From the NCBI GenBank assembly GCA_905250025.1, contig CAJNOJ010000168.1:131512-195511 (forward strand): a stretch of 64,000 nucleotides of DNA, written 5' to 3'. Of this stretch, positions 38,601 through 48,391 are shown in pieces. The stretch's first letter is position 1; every line of letters begins with the position of its first letter. This DNA is from Adineta ricciae. Lineage: Eukaryota > Rotifera > Eurotatoria > Adinetida > Adinetidae. Made by a program: the position numbers and the translations under genes. The notes under the pieces are model-generated. The model made no database searches, was not told the origin of the DNA, and saw only the letters and a list, made by a program, of their open reading frames with translations.

Positions 38601-40041
38601 AACAGTTTTATATACGAAAAAACAATTAAAATGTTTTTTCGCGGATATATTTAGGAACTTTCGAAAACAAAATACTGAATACTTTTGTGTAAAAAAGCAC
38701 TTGAGCTGTTTTTTCGTATATAGAACTGTTAGATCAATTTGCCTCACAATTGCGACACAACAAAAATATCTGTTCTCCACAGTCGAGGGTTAACTGAGTC
38801 GGCACGACGAGCACTACTTGTGTCAAATGAGATTGGAAATATGTTGACCGATGTGGACATTATCACAACGATTGTCATTGCTGGAACTCGATCTCCGCCT
38901 GGTTAGTATGAATATAACTATTAGATTGAGAAAGACATTGAGGGCGAGAATGACTAGAAGTGATTACGAGAAAATATTAATCTTCGACACATAGCAACCC
39001 TTACTTACATCTCGGTACGTTGGAGATATACTTAAATTAATGATAATAGAAGTATAACTATGATATGAGACATCTGCATACTTACTCGTCTAGGATAATA
39101 TACCTATATCTAGATCAAATATAATAATAAGAGTAAAAGAGTGAGAACTTATGAGTAAAAATGTGTCGAATTATTTTGTCTCATTTTAAATCCACCCCTC
39201 CAAAATAGAACCGACTACAACAACAACAACATCGACAGCAACGACGTCCTCTACTACGGAAGCAACCTCAACTTCTACATCAACTACGACACCGCCGATA
39301 GGTAAGCCAATATTTCCTTTATCTAATTCTCAGACGTCACCAAACAAGAGCGATTTCTTTTTATGAATATAACTAAGCATGAGCAGAAATATTTATAGCA
39401 TGAGAAGATGGTCGATTAGTAAGGTATTGAAAGAAACGTATATCGATGACATATTAATCGTGTACGTAAGTAATTCTACTCACTGTGACATTGTAGGTCG
39501 AATTCCAATTGTCCCTGTCAATGGAACACTTGCAGCTGTTTACAATACATCTGTAGGTGGTGATAGTACGGCAGCAACAAGCGGCTACGGTGTTGGCCAG
39601 TACCCACCGGGTCAATCACCAAAGATGGCGTGGGATAATGATACATCAACTGCGTATATAAATTTTGGATCATGTACAGGCACTGATTATAATAATCAGT
39701 GTGGTTTGAACACTGGCTTCTATCTTGAATTACAACGTGGTTCAACTGTAGTAACGGCGCTACAAACGTACACAGGTGGTGATCATTCTGAACGTGATCC
39801 ACTAATCGTGTCGTTAGAAGGAAGTAATCAATCAGGATCAAATCTGACACTTGGTAGCAGTTGGACTCTTATTTATAATGGCAATAGTGGATTAGCAACC
39901 GATCCAGGTCGTAATAGCGGCGGCTCGATACAACAAATAAACAACACGATTTCGTATAAGAGTTATCGATTTCTTGTGTCTGGAAAACGATCAACGTCAA
40001 ACAGTGTTGCGTATTCTGAACTGATATTGTATGGATACTAA
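35683..40041 (+). CDS. secreted mosaic protein: Cys-rich PAN-like domain, Thr-rich linker, galactose-binding-like C-terminal domain
   Basis: Four exons (35683-35989, 36075-36131, 39209-39301, 39497-40041) join in frame with good splice sites to give 333 residues. The start gives a signal peptide (MLLMIVILSLSTLVNC). Residues about 17-103 have a cysteine spacing (CTCEML, IVCAVNYF, TCQIL, NKTC) like apple/PAN domains and many N-glycosylation sites. Exons 2 and 3 encode a Ser/Thr-rich mucin-like linker (EPTTTTTTSTATTSS). The last exon is a beta-rich domain (KMAWDNDTSTAYINFG, GFYLELQRGSTV, SYRFLVSGKR, AYSELILYG) resembling discoidin/F5-8-type folds. The role may be extracellular carbohydrate binding (inference). 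Intron 2 is about 3.1 kb, far longer than any other here, because it has collected repeats and an assembly joint. Confidence 0.7.
36790..37285. repeat. diverged tandem repeat, about four units of roughly 90-140 bases
   Basis: Successive units share the same order of words: a GTGCTTCCG-like block, AGGT(G/A)(T/C)(G/A)GG, AAACATCGA, then GTGAAGTTT/CCA, GCGATT(T/C)TGTGAC(A/G)GGAAA. They start near 36797, 36934, 37045 and 37176. The units are strongly diverged from one another, so the array is old. It lies inside intron 2 of the secreted mosaic gene. Confidence 0.5.
37527..37969. other. assembly joint: 221-base exact duplication around a single N (37748)
   Basis: The 221 bases at 37527-37747 are repeated at 37749-37969 with a single N between them. 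I see no difference between the copies. The offset of 222 is the same as at two other Ns in this window, so this is best read as two overlapping contig ends joined without being merged, not a real tandem duplication. Confidence 0.85.
38510..38821. mobile_element. MITE-like element with arms of over 100 bases
   Basis: The sequence is one long imperfect palindrome. The left arm begins ACAAGTAGCGCTCG, TTGTGCCGACTCAGTTAA; the right arm in reverse complement begins ACAAGTAGTGCTCG, TCGTGCCGACTCAGTTAA. Similarity continues through GCAATTGTGAG and TATATACGAAAAAACA, covering roughly 105-110 bases per arm around a centre of about 80-100 bases. Because of the symmetry both strands show nearly the same 80-codon frame, so neither is a gene. 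Target duplication is at most 2 bases (GT). Confidence 0.7.
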
Positions 40042-40267
40042 CATGTTTATCTTACTGTTGCAAACTAATTCAACGCTCTGCAAGCCCATGTTCTCCTCTT
40101 GTAGAGTTTAATGTCTTGAATTCTTTGTCTTTTCAAGACGCGCTTGCTTCTTATCATATCTCATTATTGTAAGCATTCATCACTGTTGCACTTTTCTGCG
40201 CCTATACATTTTATTTGATTTCACTATCTGTACCATTATGGACAAACTGTGTTACAGTATAAATGGA

Positions 40268-40582
40268 TACCCAGGTTATTATGGCACGGTCGGTTCCGGC
40301 CGGTTAGGTTCTTTCTCCGACCATTTCCTTGCCGCCGGATTCCGGCCGGAAGTTGAAACGTAGGTTCCAGTCATTTCCCGACCGTTTCCTGCAAACTTCG
40401 AGCTGGAAACGGTCAGGAACTGATCGGATATTTCCTGTGCAATTCCGGCCGGAATCCAGCGGCAAGGAACCTGCCGGAACTTGCTGGAATCGGCGAAAAC
40501 TGTGCCGGAATCGAGAAGAGCTGTACCGGAACCGACTCAGGTTTCAACGGATCCAGTCGTCGGAATGATCGACCTGGGATAT
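40268..40582. mobile_element. non-autonomous inverted-repeat element, CCCAGGTCGA family, copy 2
   Basis: Left end ATACCCAGGT, right end in reverse complement ATATCCCAGGTCGAT. The right end continues as TTCCGACGACTGGATCCG, matching the left end of copy 1 at 28999. The interior is rich in TTCCGGC/GCCGGAA words, giving local GC content well above the neighbourhood. An 80-codon frame at 40329-40568 is a by-product of that simple sequence. Confidence 0.55.
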
Positions 40583-40682
40583 CATTATGTACAATGCCTT
40601 AGATCTTTTCGCGTAAGTTCTTGAGCTACTATCTTTCTACGCATGGCGTCCTTGAATAGCGTTCAGCTCACCATCTTCTACA

Positions 40683-40893
40683 ATCAGTGTGAAGCTAGCA
40701 CGAAGGAGCTAGCACGAAGAAACTGTGTGTAAGCTGAAAACTTTTTTCCAGAGTTTGTCCGGTTCGTAAAACCTAGTCCATTCGATGCAGAATTTAATTC
40801 TGCATCGAATGGTGGTATTGGTATTCGCCGGACAAACTTTGGAAAAAAGTTTTTAGCTTACACACAGTTTCTTCGTGCTAGCTTCACACTGAT
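40683..40893. mobile_element. hairpin MITE with 9-base target-site duplication
   Basis: Termini ATCAGTGTGAAGCTAGC and the exact inverted copy at 40893. Arms extend through CTGTGTGTAAGCT, AACTTTTTTCC and GTTTGTCCGG, and the centre is a second perfect palindrome (CCATTCGATGCAGAATT and its inverse). The left arm carries an extra 14-base duplication of GCTAGCACGAAG. The element is flanked on both sides by TCTTCTACA (40674-40682 and 40894-40902), an exact target duplication of 8-9 bases as made by hAT-type or Mutator-like transposases. Confidence 0.8.
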
Positions 40894-41162
40894 TCTTCTA
40901 CAAAAGATTTTAGAACAGATAAAGAAAAATATCTCCTTTATAAAGAGGAAGGAACATGCCCAGGCTCAGCGAATAAAACGAAACTCACCCTCAAATTCGA
41001 ATTTCCCGACGTCAGAAATCCTTCGGTCTACTCTGACAATGGATGTTAATAAGTCGTGGCTAGTTAATGAAAAACTAATAATTAATTAATCAAAACCAAC
41101 CTCAAATTCGAGTTCCTCGACCTCGATTACCCTACTAGTAATCAGTTTCTGGTTGCTATAGG

Positions 41163-41274
41163 TAAATTTCATTGATTGAAGAAATGCTGATTTCTGATTG
41201 GATAGGACAGACAAACTTTAAGCTTTTCGAGCCCAGGATTTAACCGCTGTATAACCCTTTCTTTCAGAAAAGGG
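41163..41274 (-). repeat. dispersed repeat, copy 2 (inverse of 27801-27915)
   Basis: Reverse complement matches 27801-27915: the end CGCTGTATAACCCTTTCT is shared exactly and the rest with moderate divergence. See copy 1. Confidence 0.6.
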
Positions 41275-41601
41275 AAAAATGGTGGATCGTTATCTTATTC
41301 AAAAGTTATCACTAATCTCTTAACATACTTACAGCGGTGGATTGGCAGCAATCGCGATACGCCACTTATTATAATAATTGGGAAATTGAAAATAACTTTT
41401 TGTCATACAGAAAAAAATTAATCCTCTCGGAATTATGTAATAGAGCTACTAAGTTTCATTGTAGAAGTACCCGTTTGACTAAAACGTTTAGAGGCGTCTC
41501 CGCAGGGCTTTTGCTATTTGCAATATTTGACCATCCTGGCTTTTTGTTATAATTCTTTCAGAAAAGGGTCAGCGAATCCGAAGGATGAGCGCTACTTGTC
41601 T

Positions 41602-43000
41602 TTATAGGCTTTTCATAATCAAGAGTATGCGGAAACAAAATCCAAAAATAATGGTCTTTGAATAAAACAAAATCGGCATAGCATGATTTGTTTCATAACA
41701 CCTAAACATCGATATGTGAATATTTTCCATTGCTTCATAAATTTGTTGCGTTAATTCAATCGGTGCATTCGTGTCTGCATTAGTCAATACAATGACACCT
41801 GTATTGTGTTTCTCATTAATTAACATCAGATGCGTCATGCCAGGGAGACTTCCACCATGGCCTAGATATTGACGATTGTCGGTCAGTGTTCTCCAATGCC
41901 AACAGAGTCCATATCTCCGTGGTGGAGGTTGAGTGGTGGAGTTCGGATTTGGATTGAAAGGATAGATTTGACCGTTGCCAACTATGGTTTTTATTTCATC
42001 GACGGATTGTGGCGAAAGAAGTGGACTTCCCTTGTTGACAAACATGCGGAGAAAAGCAGAAAGAGAATGTGCTGACATCCGTAACAGACCAGCAGGATAA
42101 CCAGTAAAACCAAGAAAGGGAATACGTAGATATGTCGATAGATTGCCCTAGAAAGAGATACCGTGTTCAAGAGAATAACAACTCGAATGATAAAGTATTT
42201 ACCGGCATCAATTCAACATTCAATTGTGGAAATTCTGCTTTCCATAGTTCTAAGAATGATGAATTCGGTGCATAGGCATAGTGTTCTACGAAATGTGTTT
42301 TGTCAGTAAAATCTTTGAGAAGAACGCCAACTTTATCACTGGTAACATTCAATGGCTTGAAAATTTTCTCTTTTACATATTGATCATAGCGCATGTTACT
42401 GATTCGTTCCACTACTAATGCTGCTAACGTTGTTCCTTCGTTGGAGTAAAGGGTTGCGTTTCCTGGTGGTCGTGGCAGCCAATTCGTTGTATTCCAATTT
42501 AAATATTTCAAACAAAACTCAGCTAATGTTCCATTGTCAATGGCACTATCACCAGCTTGGAAGAAGCTCGCTTGCAAAGCACCATTGACGGCGATTGACG
42601 ATGAATGAGAAAGTAGTCGACGCAATGTGATGGAAGAATTGGGAAAATTTCGATGATAGATTGCACGACTTGGCAGACCCAAATATTCATTGACATCTGT
42701 ATCTAGGTCGACACGTTTTTGTTCAACTAACTGCATGACAGCAACAGCTATGACTGTTTTCGAAATCGAGGCGACAGGAAAGATTGATCTTTCAATATCC
42801 AATGGTTTTTTCGGTAGAAGAGATTGATAACCAAAAGCTTCCTCATAGAGTATATCAGTACTATTGACAACAATGATTGCTGCACCTGGTATATAGACTT
42901 TCTTCAAAGATTCTTCAATTGACTGCCGAGTTAAACAGTTTGAACCACTGCTGACAGTGATAAGTAATGCGATGGTAGTCAATAATGATAATATCGTCAT
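41602..43000 (-). CDS. secreted serine beta-lactamase-like hydrolase (class C / LACTB-type)
   Basis: Two exons (42203-43000 and 41602-42147, intron 42148-42202) encode 447 residues. The N-terminus is a signal peptide (MTILSLLTTIALLITVSSG). The serine-hydrolase motifs are complete: SxxK as SISK (about residue 79), with the following helix VIAVAVMQLVEQ; YxN as YSNEG (about residue 190); and the third motif as HGGSLPG in the C-terminal exon. Family members include animal LACTB and bacterial AmpC-like esterases and D-aminopeptidases, so the substrate cannot be told. The last about 20 residues are hydrophobic (TIIFGFCFRILLIM) and may anchor it. A spliced structure and eukaryotic signal peptide argue that it is a resident gene; a bacterial origin is possible but not shown. 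Confidence 0.85.
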
Positions 43001-43920
43001 TTCGTTGCGATGATGTCGAACAGAAAGACGTCGGACTTGTTTGTGACAACAGGGTAGAATAAATACAAAATTTGATCTTGATAAAAGGTGAATTTTGAGT
43101 ACAGGATTTCATTTCTATAATCCAATGAATAATATTATGTTGTTCTAGGATTTAATTTCTAAGTATGTCAAACGAGTTTTATCCATTCTCTTAAAACTAA
43201 TAGACGCATGTTTTTGTTTTTCGTTTTGCAAAGCGTCATAGTCGAACGACATCTATTTAAATATCACTCGATGAGGATTATTGAAATTCATAAGAAAAAC
43301 TTCATTATCATTATCAGAAATAATTAAAATATATTCCATTAATTGTGAGTGTTGTTTTTGATAGCAAAAAAAAATCATAGAGGCATAATCGTCGTTCTTG
43401 AAGATAGATAGAAATAGAAATTTGTTCGTGTCCACTCGTTCATTCATTCATTTTTGCTTTTCGAAACGCATACAAATATTAACATGGATATGATGACCAT
43501 TAACCCTCTTTACTGAAAAGATCTGGTTGAAAACCTCATATCTGATCCATTTAATAAACTAACATAATGTGTTCTCAGATGACAGTAAAATGATGATTTC
43601 ATCTTGATCGTGTTTCACCTGATGCAGCTGATTAGATAACCTATCAATTCTGATTCTGTCACCACTTTTTTTAACCTTTAATGCGTTTCAAAACTAAATA
43701 TCTGTTTCGATGATGAATAAAACAATCGCATGTATTACTTGATAATAAATATGAGAATACAACGGTAACTGAGAACAGATAAAAAAAAGAATTTGGGGCA
43801 AATAAGACTAAAAGTAAATTATAAAGCTATATATTTCGGTTTTATAGGATGGAAGACAAAAAAGAATTCGTGTGTGATTCCTTTGTGATCTTCCAAGGAG
43901 CAAAAAATTGTTTTAGTCTA
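43001..43920. other. intergenic, upstream of the beta-lactamase-like gene
   Basis: AT-rich with no supported gene. It includes the promoter of the hydrolase gene and the 3' flank of the tRNA, where a run of T on the minus strand (in ctaaaacaattttttgc) just after 43921 can act as the pol III terminator. Confidence 0.4.
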
Positions 43921-43993
43921 TGCCCGAGGACAGAATTGAACTGTCGACCCCTGGTTTACTAGACCAGTGCTCTAGCCACTGAGCCACACGGGC
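43921..43993 (-). tRNA. tRNA-Thr (anticodon AGT)
   Basis: 73 bases fold as a complete cloverleaf. Acceptor GCCCGTG pairs with CTCGGGC (one U-U mismatch at pair 6) plus discriminator A. The D-arm contains an exact A box (TGGCTCAGTGG). Anticodon stem CTGGT/ACCAG encloses loop CTAGTAA, anticodon AGT. T-arm GACAG/CTGTC encloses TTCAATT. There is no intron and no encoded CCA, as usual for a nuclear gene. Confidence 0.93.
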
Positions 43994-44235
43994 GTGCTTT
44001 TCATGCGGGAGGCTGTTTATCTCTTCCGTTTCCTTAGCGAAGGGTTTGTCTTGCAGAGCATATAACAGAACGAGCGAAAAACACAGCTGAGGACAGAGTG
44101 AAGAGATTATATGTGTGTGATGAAATAAAAACTAAAGATTTATTTTACTATGAAATGAGAAAAATAATCTGATCATCAAACACAGGTAAAATTGAGAGAA
44201 CGAGACAAAACGGATCTAAATGCAAGATCATTGTT

Positions 44236-45974
44236 CTACTTTAAAGCGTGAACAGCTTTACTAATAATTGAACAGCACTGCAGTATTTCATCTTTGGTGA
44301 TATTCAATGGAGGGGCAAAACGAATTTTGTCACCGTGGGTTGGTTTCGCTAAGAGACCGTGATCACGTAAATGTAAACATAACTCCCATGCATCATAATC
44401 TAGATATAAGAGGATGCATCTAGACAAAACAATCAGAACATTTTCTATCATATACTTGGATTAATGACAATAGCATTGAGTAAACCTTTTCCACGAACCA
44501 CTTGAACTTTATCTTTTGGTAAACGATTTAATTCTTGACGCAACAGTTCACCCATCCGAGCGGCATTTTCAATCATGCCTTCTTCGATAAGAACCTAAGA
44601 ATCAACTCAGTCCATATCAGAAAAAAACTGCAAGCAGTTTTTCATACTTTCAGTGATGCAATAGCGATCCGTGCGCCTAGAGGGTTTCCACCGAATGTAG
44701 AGCCATGAGTACCGGGAGTGAACACACTCATTAAGTTGTCGTTTGCTAAAACTGCTGACACCTAAAACAAAACATATATTCAACCCGATCGTTTCTTCGA
44801 CTAAACTTACCGGATAGAATCCACCAGCTAATGCTTTACCAAGAACAAGAACATCGGGGCGAACGTTTTCATGATCACATGCAAGTAATCTACAAGAGTT
44901 TTCAATTGCAGCCGGACTCTTTTATCTACAAGATGTGTACATACTTTCCCGTTCGACCAAGACCTGTTTGAATTTCATCGCCAATCCAAAGAACATTATT
45001 CTTTGTACAGATCTTTCGAATACCAGCAAGATAACCATCGTCAGGTACGCAAACACCTAGAATAAATATGTCGTTATCATTTTTTTTGGTTCTCTAGACA
45101 TTTGACTAACCGGCTTCGCCTTGAATTGGTTCTACCATAAATGCACATACACGACTATCTTTACATGCTTCCTAGAAAACACCATCGACAAAGTATATCG
45201 GTCAATCTCAGAGTATCGGTCATATACTTCTAGAGCTTTCAAGTCGTTGTATGGAATGATTTTGAAATTTGGCATATAAGGTCCAAAACCTTCATAACAC
45301 GATGGATCAGTTGAGCTCGATACGGCCGATAATGTACGTCCCCAAAAATTATTTTCTGCAAAGAGTACAACCGCTTCATTTTTCGGCACACCTTTCACGT
45401 TATACGCCCATTTACGTGCCAGTTTAATTGCAGTTTCTCCTCCTTCGACGCCTAATTAACATTGAACATGGAGTCTAGTCTTGACAAGAAAATATTCGAT
45501 TATACGAACTCACCGGTATTCATTGGCAGTAGTTTGTCGTAACCGAATAGTTCACACGCATACTTTTCGAATTCTCCAAGTACATCGTTGTGAAATGCCC
45601 GCGATGTCAGCGTCAATGTTTCTGCTTGTTTTTTTACTGCATCAAGAATTTTCGGATGGCAATGTCCTTGATTAACAGCAGAGTAAGCGGAAAGGAAATC
45701 ATAGTAACGGTTTCCGTCTACATCCCAAACATGAACACCTGCAAAAACTCGGTTTTGTATTCCTGAAAGGAACTTTCTGTCACCTACCGGAAGCACGTTG
45801 AATGGCTATTGGTAACGGATGGTAGTTGGCTGCGCCATAGCGTGTCTCAAGATCAACCACACTTTTTGTTTTGGCCGTAATAGCTTTCGCTGTCGATTTT
45901 ACTGCTGATGTGCTTGCTGAAGCTATGCAACGATTCAGAAACGGAACCGAGGGCGATACTAGCTGACGATACAT
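44236..45974 (-). CDS. OAT: ornithine aminotransferase, mitochondrial
   Basis: Multi-exon gene for the PLP enzyme that interconverts ornithine plus 2-oxoglutarate with glutamate semialdehyde plus glutamate in the matrix. The start at 45974 gives [19 protein letters not shown], a basic/hydroxylated presequence without acidic residues. Conserved blocks follow: [77 protein letters not shown], the PLP-lysine region [14 protein letters not shown] (about 44860-44810), [16 protein letters not shown] sequence (about 44700) and the C-terminal [18 protein letters not shown], with the stop at 44236-44238. It looks complete and active. It is divergent from PEN-2 with 326 bases between start codons. Confidence 0.93.
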
Positions 45975-46300
45975 CGAGAAGAGAAGCCGTAGTAATAATC
46001 TACGATAAAAAACATTCTCAAAGTACAAGAGTATCAAGACATATCGAACTGTACACTGAAAGGCAGGGGAGGTGTGGTGTTTCTCTTTCTTTCTTTCGTT
46101 CATTCGTCCTGGCCCACTTTTTGAGTCATATGCACTGCACTTAGCTAGTTTTTTCCGAGCCAATGTCGATTCCAAAAACGAGATGGCGCTGTGAACAATT
46201 CCACCAATCAAGAACGAACGCAAACAATGGTTGTCAAATCATTAACGCACAAATTCATTCCGATTACGAAGAAAGCACAGTCGAATCAAACAAAGACAAC
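45975..46300. promoter_or_regulatory. shared head-to-head promoter region, OAT / PEN-2
   Basis: 326 bases separate the divergent start codons. Open frames run through it on both strands, but the family alignments place the starts at its edges. Both promoters must lie here. No TATA box is evident. Confidence 0.45.
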
Positions 46301-46659
46301 ATGGTTTCATTAGAAAAGAAATCACCAGAAGAACGACTGAACATCTGTCGTAAATATTATCTAGGTGGTTTTGCTTTCTTACCACTTCTCTGGCTGATCA
46401 ATGCAATTTGGTTCTATAAACAAGCATTCAAAGTCGAACCTTATCCTCAACAAGCTCAAATTCGAACATGTAAAAATAACTTTGATTTTTTTTCTCAAAA
46501 CCGAACTGAATTATTTTAGATGTGATTCGAAGTGCCATTGGTACGCTAGCTTGGCTTCTTATTATTACCATATGGAATGTTTTATTTCAAGTCTTTCGCA
46601 CCAAAATGGGTCCAGCTGGAGATTATTTAACATTCGTTGTACCTCGAGGATACTACTGA
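46301..46659 (+). CDS. PSENEN: gamma-secretase subunit PEN-2
   Basis: Two exons (46301-46469, 46520-46659) encode 102 residues, the usual family length. A frame is open upstream to 46163, but the conserved N-terminus ([21 protein letters not shown]) fixes the start at 46301. The hydrophobic segments and the conserved C-terminal [13 protein letters not shown] are present. PEN-2 is the smallest subunit of the presenilin complex that cleaves Notch and other type I proteins in membranes. The TIM14 gene begins only 124 bases after its stop on the same strand, so the two share a very compact arrangement. Confidence 0.95.
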
Positions 46660-46783
46660 GCACTGAATGTTTCTTTTCTCTGTGTCTATGTGTAATTTTC
46701 ATTTGATTCTTTTCTTTTCTTTTCTGTGACGATTATTTTGCAGATAAAATAAAAAATTGATTTTTGTTCTCTTTCAGATAATT

Positions 46784-47459
46784 ATGGTGAGTCAAAGATC
46801 TTTTAGATCGCAATATGATTTATCGAATTATTTCTACAGAGTACAGCAGTTGTTGTCGGACTTGGTCTAGCCGCTGTTGGATTTGCAGGTAAATGATTCT
46901 TTATTTTTCAAAAACTGTATATCAAATTTGATCGTTTCAAGGTCGATATCTTGCTCGACATGGAAAGACAATTGCAGAAAACTTGACGAAGACCAGTGGC
47001 GTTATTGCTGAAGGGTTATCAGTAAGTATTTCTCATCGATCTTTCTTCGCGTTACCATCATGTCTTTTGATATTTTAGTCGAAATACTACAAGGGTGGCT
47101 TCGGTAAGAATGAAACGCATATATTCTTTACTGCTTTTTCTTATCCGTTTTCAAATAGATCCAAAAATGAATCGACGTGAAGCAGCATTGATATTAGGAG
47201 TCAGGTAAATTACTTCACATAGGTATGTCGAATATTATTCTTGTTCGTTTTTTTTTGTACAGTCCAACAGCGAATAAGAACCGTATACGTGATGCTTACA
47301 AACGTTTAATCATTCTCAATCATCCTGACCGAGGTTAATATTTTCCCTTTCAATGATTTCAGATGCATTTTGTTTGTTTTTTTAATCGCAGGTGGTTCTC
47401 CGTATATTGCTGCTAAAATCAACGAAGCTAAAGACTTCTTTGAAAGTGGTGCCAAATGA
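46784..47459 (+). CDS. DNAJC19: mitochondrial import motor J-protein TIM14/Pam18 (DNAJC19)
   Basis: Six or more short exons. The first coding exon is just the ATG (46784-46786), followed at once by a donor; the next exon begins at 46840 with [22 protein letters not shown], a single membrane span. Then come [39 protein letters not shown] and the J-domain HPD motif ([22 protein letters not shown]). The stop is at 47457-47459. The protein stimulates mtHsp70 in the TIM23 import motor at the matrix side of the inner membrane. The length matches the family and the HPD is intact. Confidence 0.93.
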
Positions 47460-48391
47460 ACTTTAGTAAACCTTTCCTGTTTTTTTGTTTAGTCATCAAT
47501 CAAGTTGTTGTTTGATTGAATAAGATACTATATTTGCTAAATATCTTGTCTTTCTTTTCGGCTAAAGTATTCTCATGATGTGCACTTAATTAGAAAACTT
47601 GTTTTTCTCCTTCGTCGATAAAGAAAGAAAAACTACGATCATTATCGATGCAGAAAATTCATTTGAAATAATGAAATAGTCACTTTGTATCAGCGAATCA
47701 ACTTCTATCCTTTGCTCTGACAAGGAGGCAAGTATCTCTTGAATTTTTTTGCCGACAGTACCAATCTTCAGCCTCTTAGTATCGTGCGCGCCCCTCGTCG
47801 CAAATACGGGTAAGTTCGCGGTTAAATGAAAACTGATAATATCGTAGCGAAGGCTAGTATACGTCTGCACAGTTCATTAATTTCTTGCGGCAAAATATCT
47901 ATATTAATAGTGTATTTCTCTTTCCTTTCTTTACTTCTTGTAAAACAAGACAAGTACTTTGAAAAACAAGTTTATGATGTGCACGACTATCATGTGTTTC
48001 TACATTTTAACTTGTTCGCAAGTACTAATAAAAAGAAAAAGATGAAGAAAAGCACGCCATGTAGCTGAAAGAACCTTCTCTGCTTTTATGCCTTCGCATT
48101 TTTTTCCTCCACTACCAACCAGTCAGCGATGCAAACTATGTCTTGCTTTTTTTCCCTTCTTTACTTCTTATTTCTCGTTCTCTTGACGCCTTCCCTCTCG
48201 TCAGATGATCATCAAAAAAAAGAAAATCGTCGACGATTGTGCACTCTCATTCATCGTGATTCACATTCAACATGACGTGTCAATTTGTAGGACTATTTCA
48301 TCTAGAATACCATCGTTTAGTTTATATATGTGAATACATTATGTAAATTCTCGAACTGATGTTTTAGATAAACGCTTGTTTCTTTTCTCTC
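47460..48391. other. intergenic, upstream of the Rab gene
   Basis: About 930 bases, T-rich on the plus strand towards the Rab gene. An acceptor-like gttttag ends at 48367, so a 5' UTR intron for the Rab gene is likely and its first exon lies in this stretch. No coding region is supported. Confidence 0.4.

Larger units (their letters stand above)
40042..41601. other. intergenic region with two inverted-repeat elements and a dispersed repeat
   Basis: Contains the second CCCAGGTCGA-family element (40268-40582), a 211-base hairpin with a 9-base target duplication (40683-40893) and a dispersed repeat copy (41163-41274). A frame at 41337-41552 has no recognisable domain. No gene is supported. Confidence 0.5.

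Noticed and set aside
38538..38793. Two overlapping 80-codon frames on opposite strands with nearly the same protein sequence
   Set aside because: They arise from the near-palindromic MITE at 38510-38821; no start context, splice site or domain supports either.
40329..40568. 79-codon frame rich in Arg and Ser
   Set aside because: It is a by-product of TTCCGG/GCCGGAA repeats within an inverted-repeat element.
41337..41552. 71-codon plus-strand frame
   Set aside because: No domain; located between a dispersed repeat and the 3' end of the hydrolase gene.
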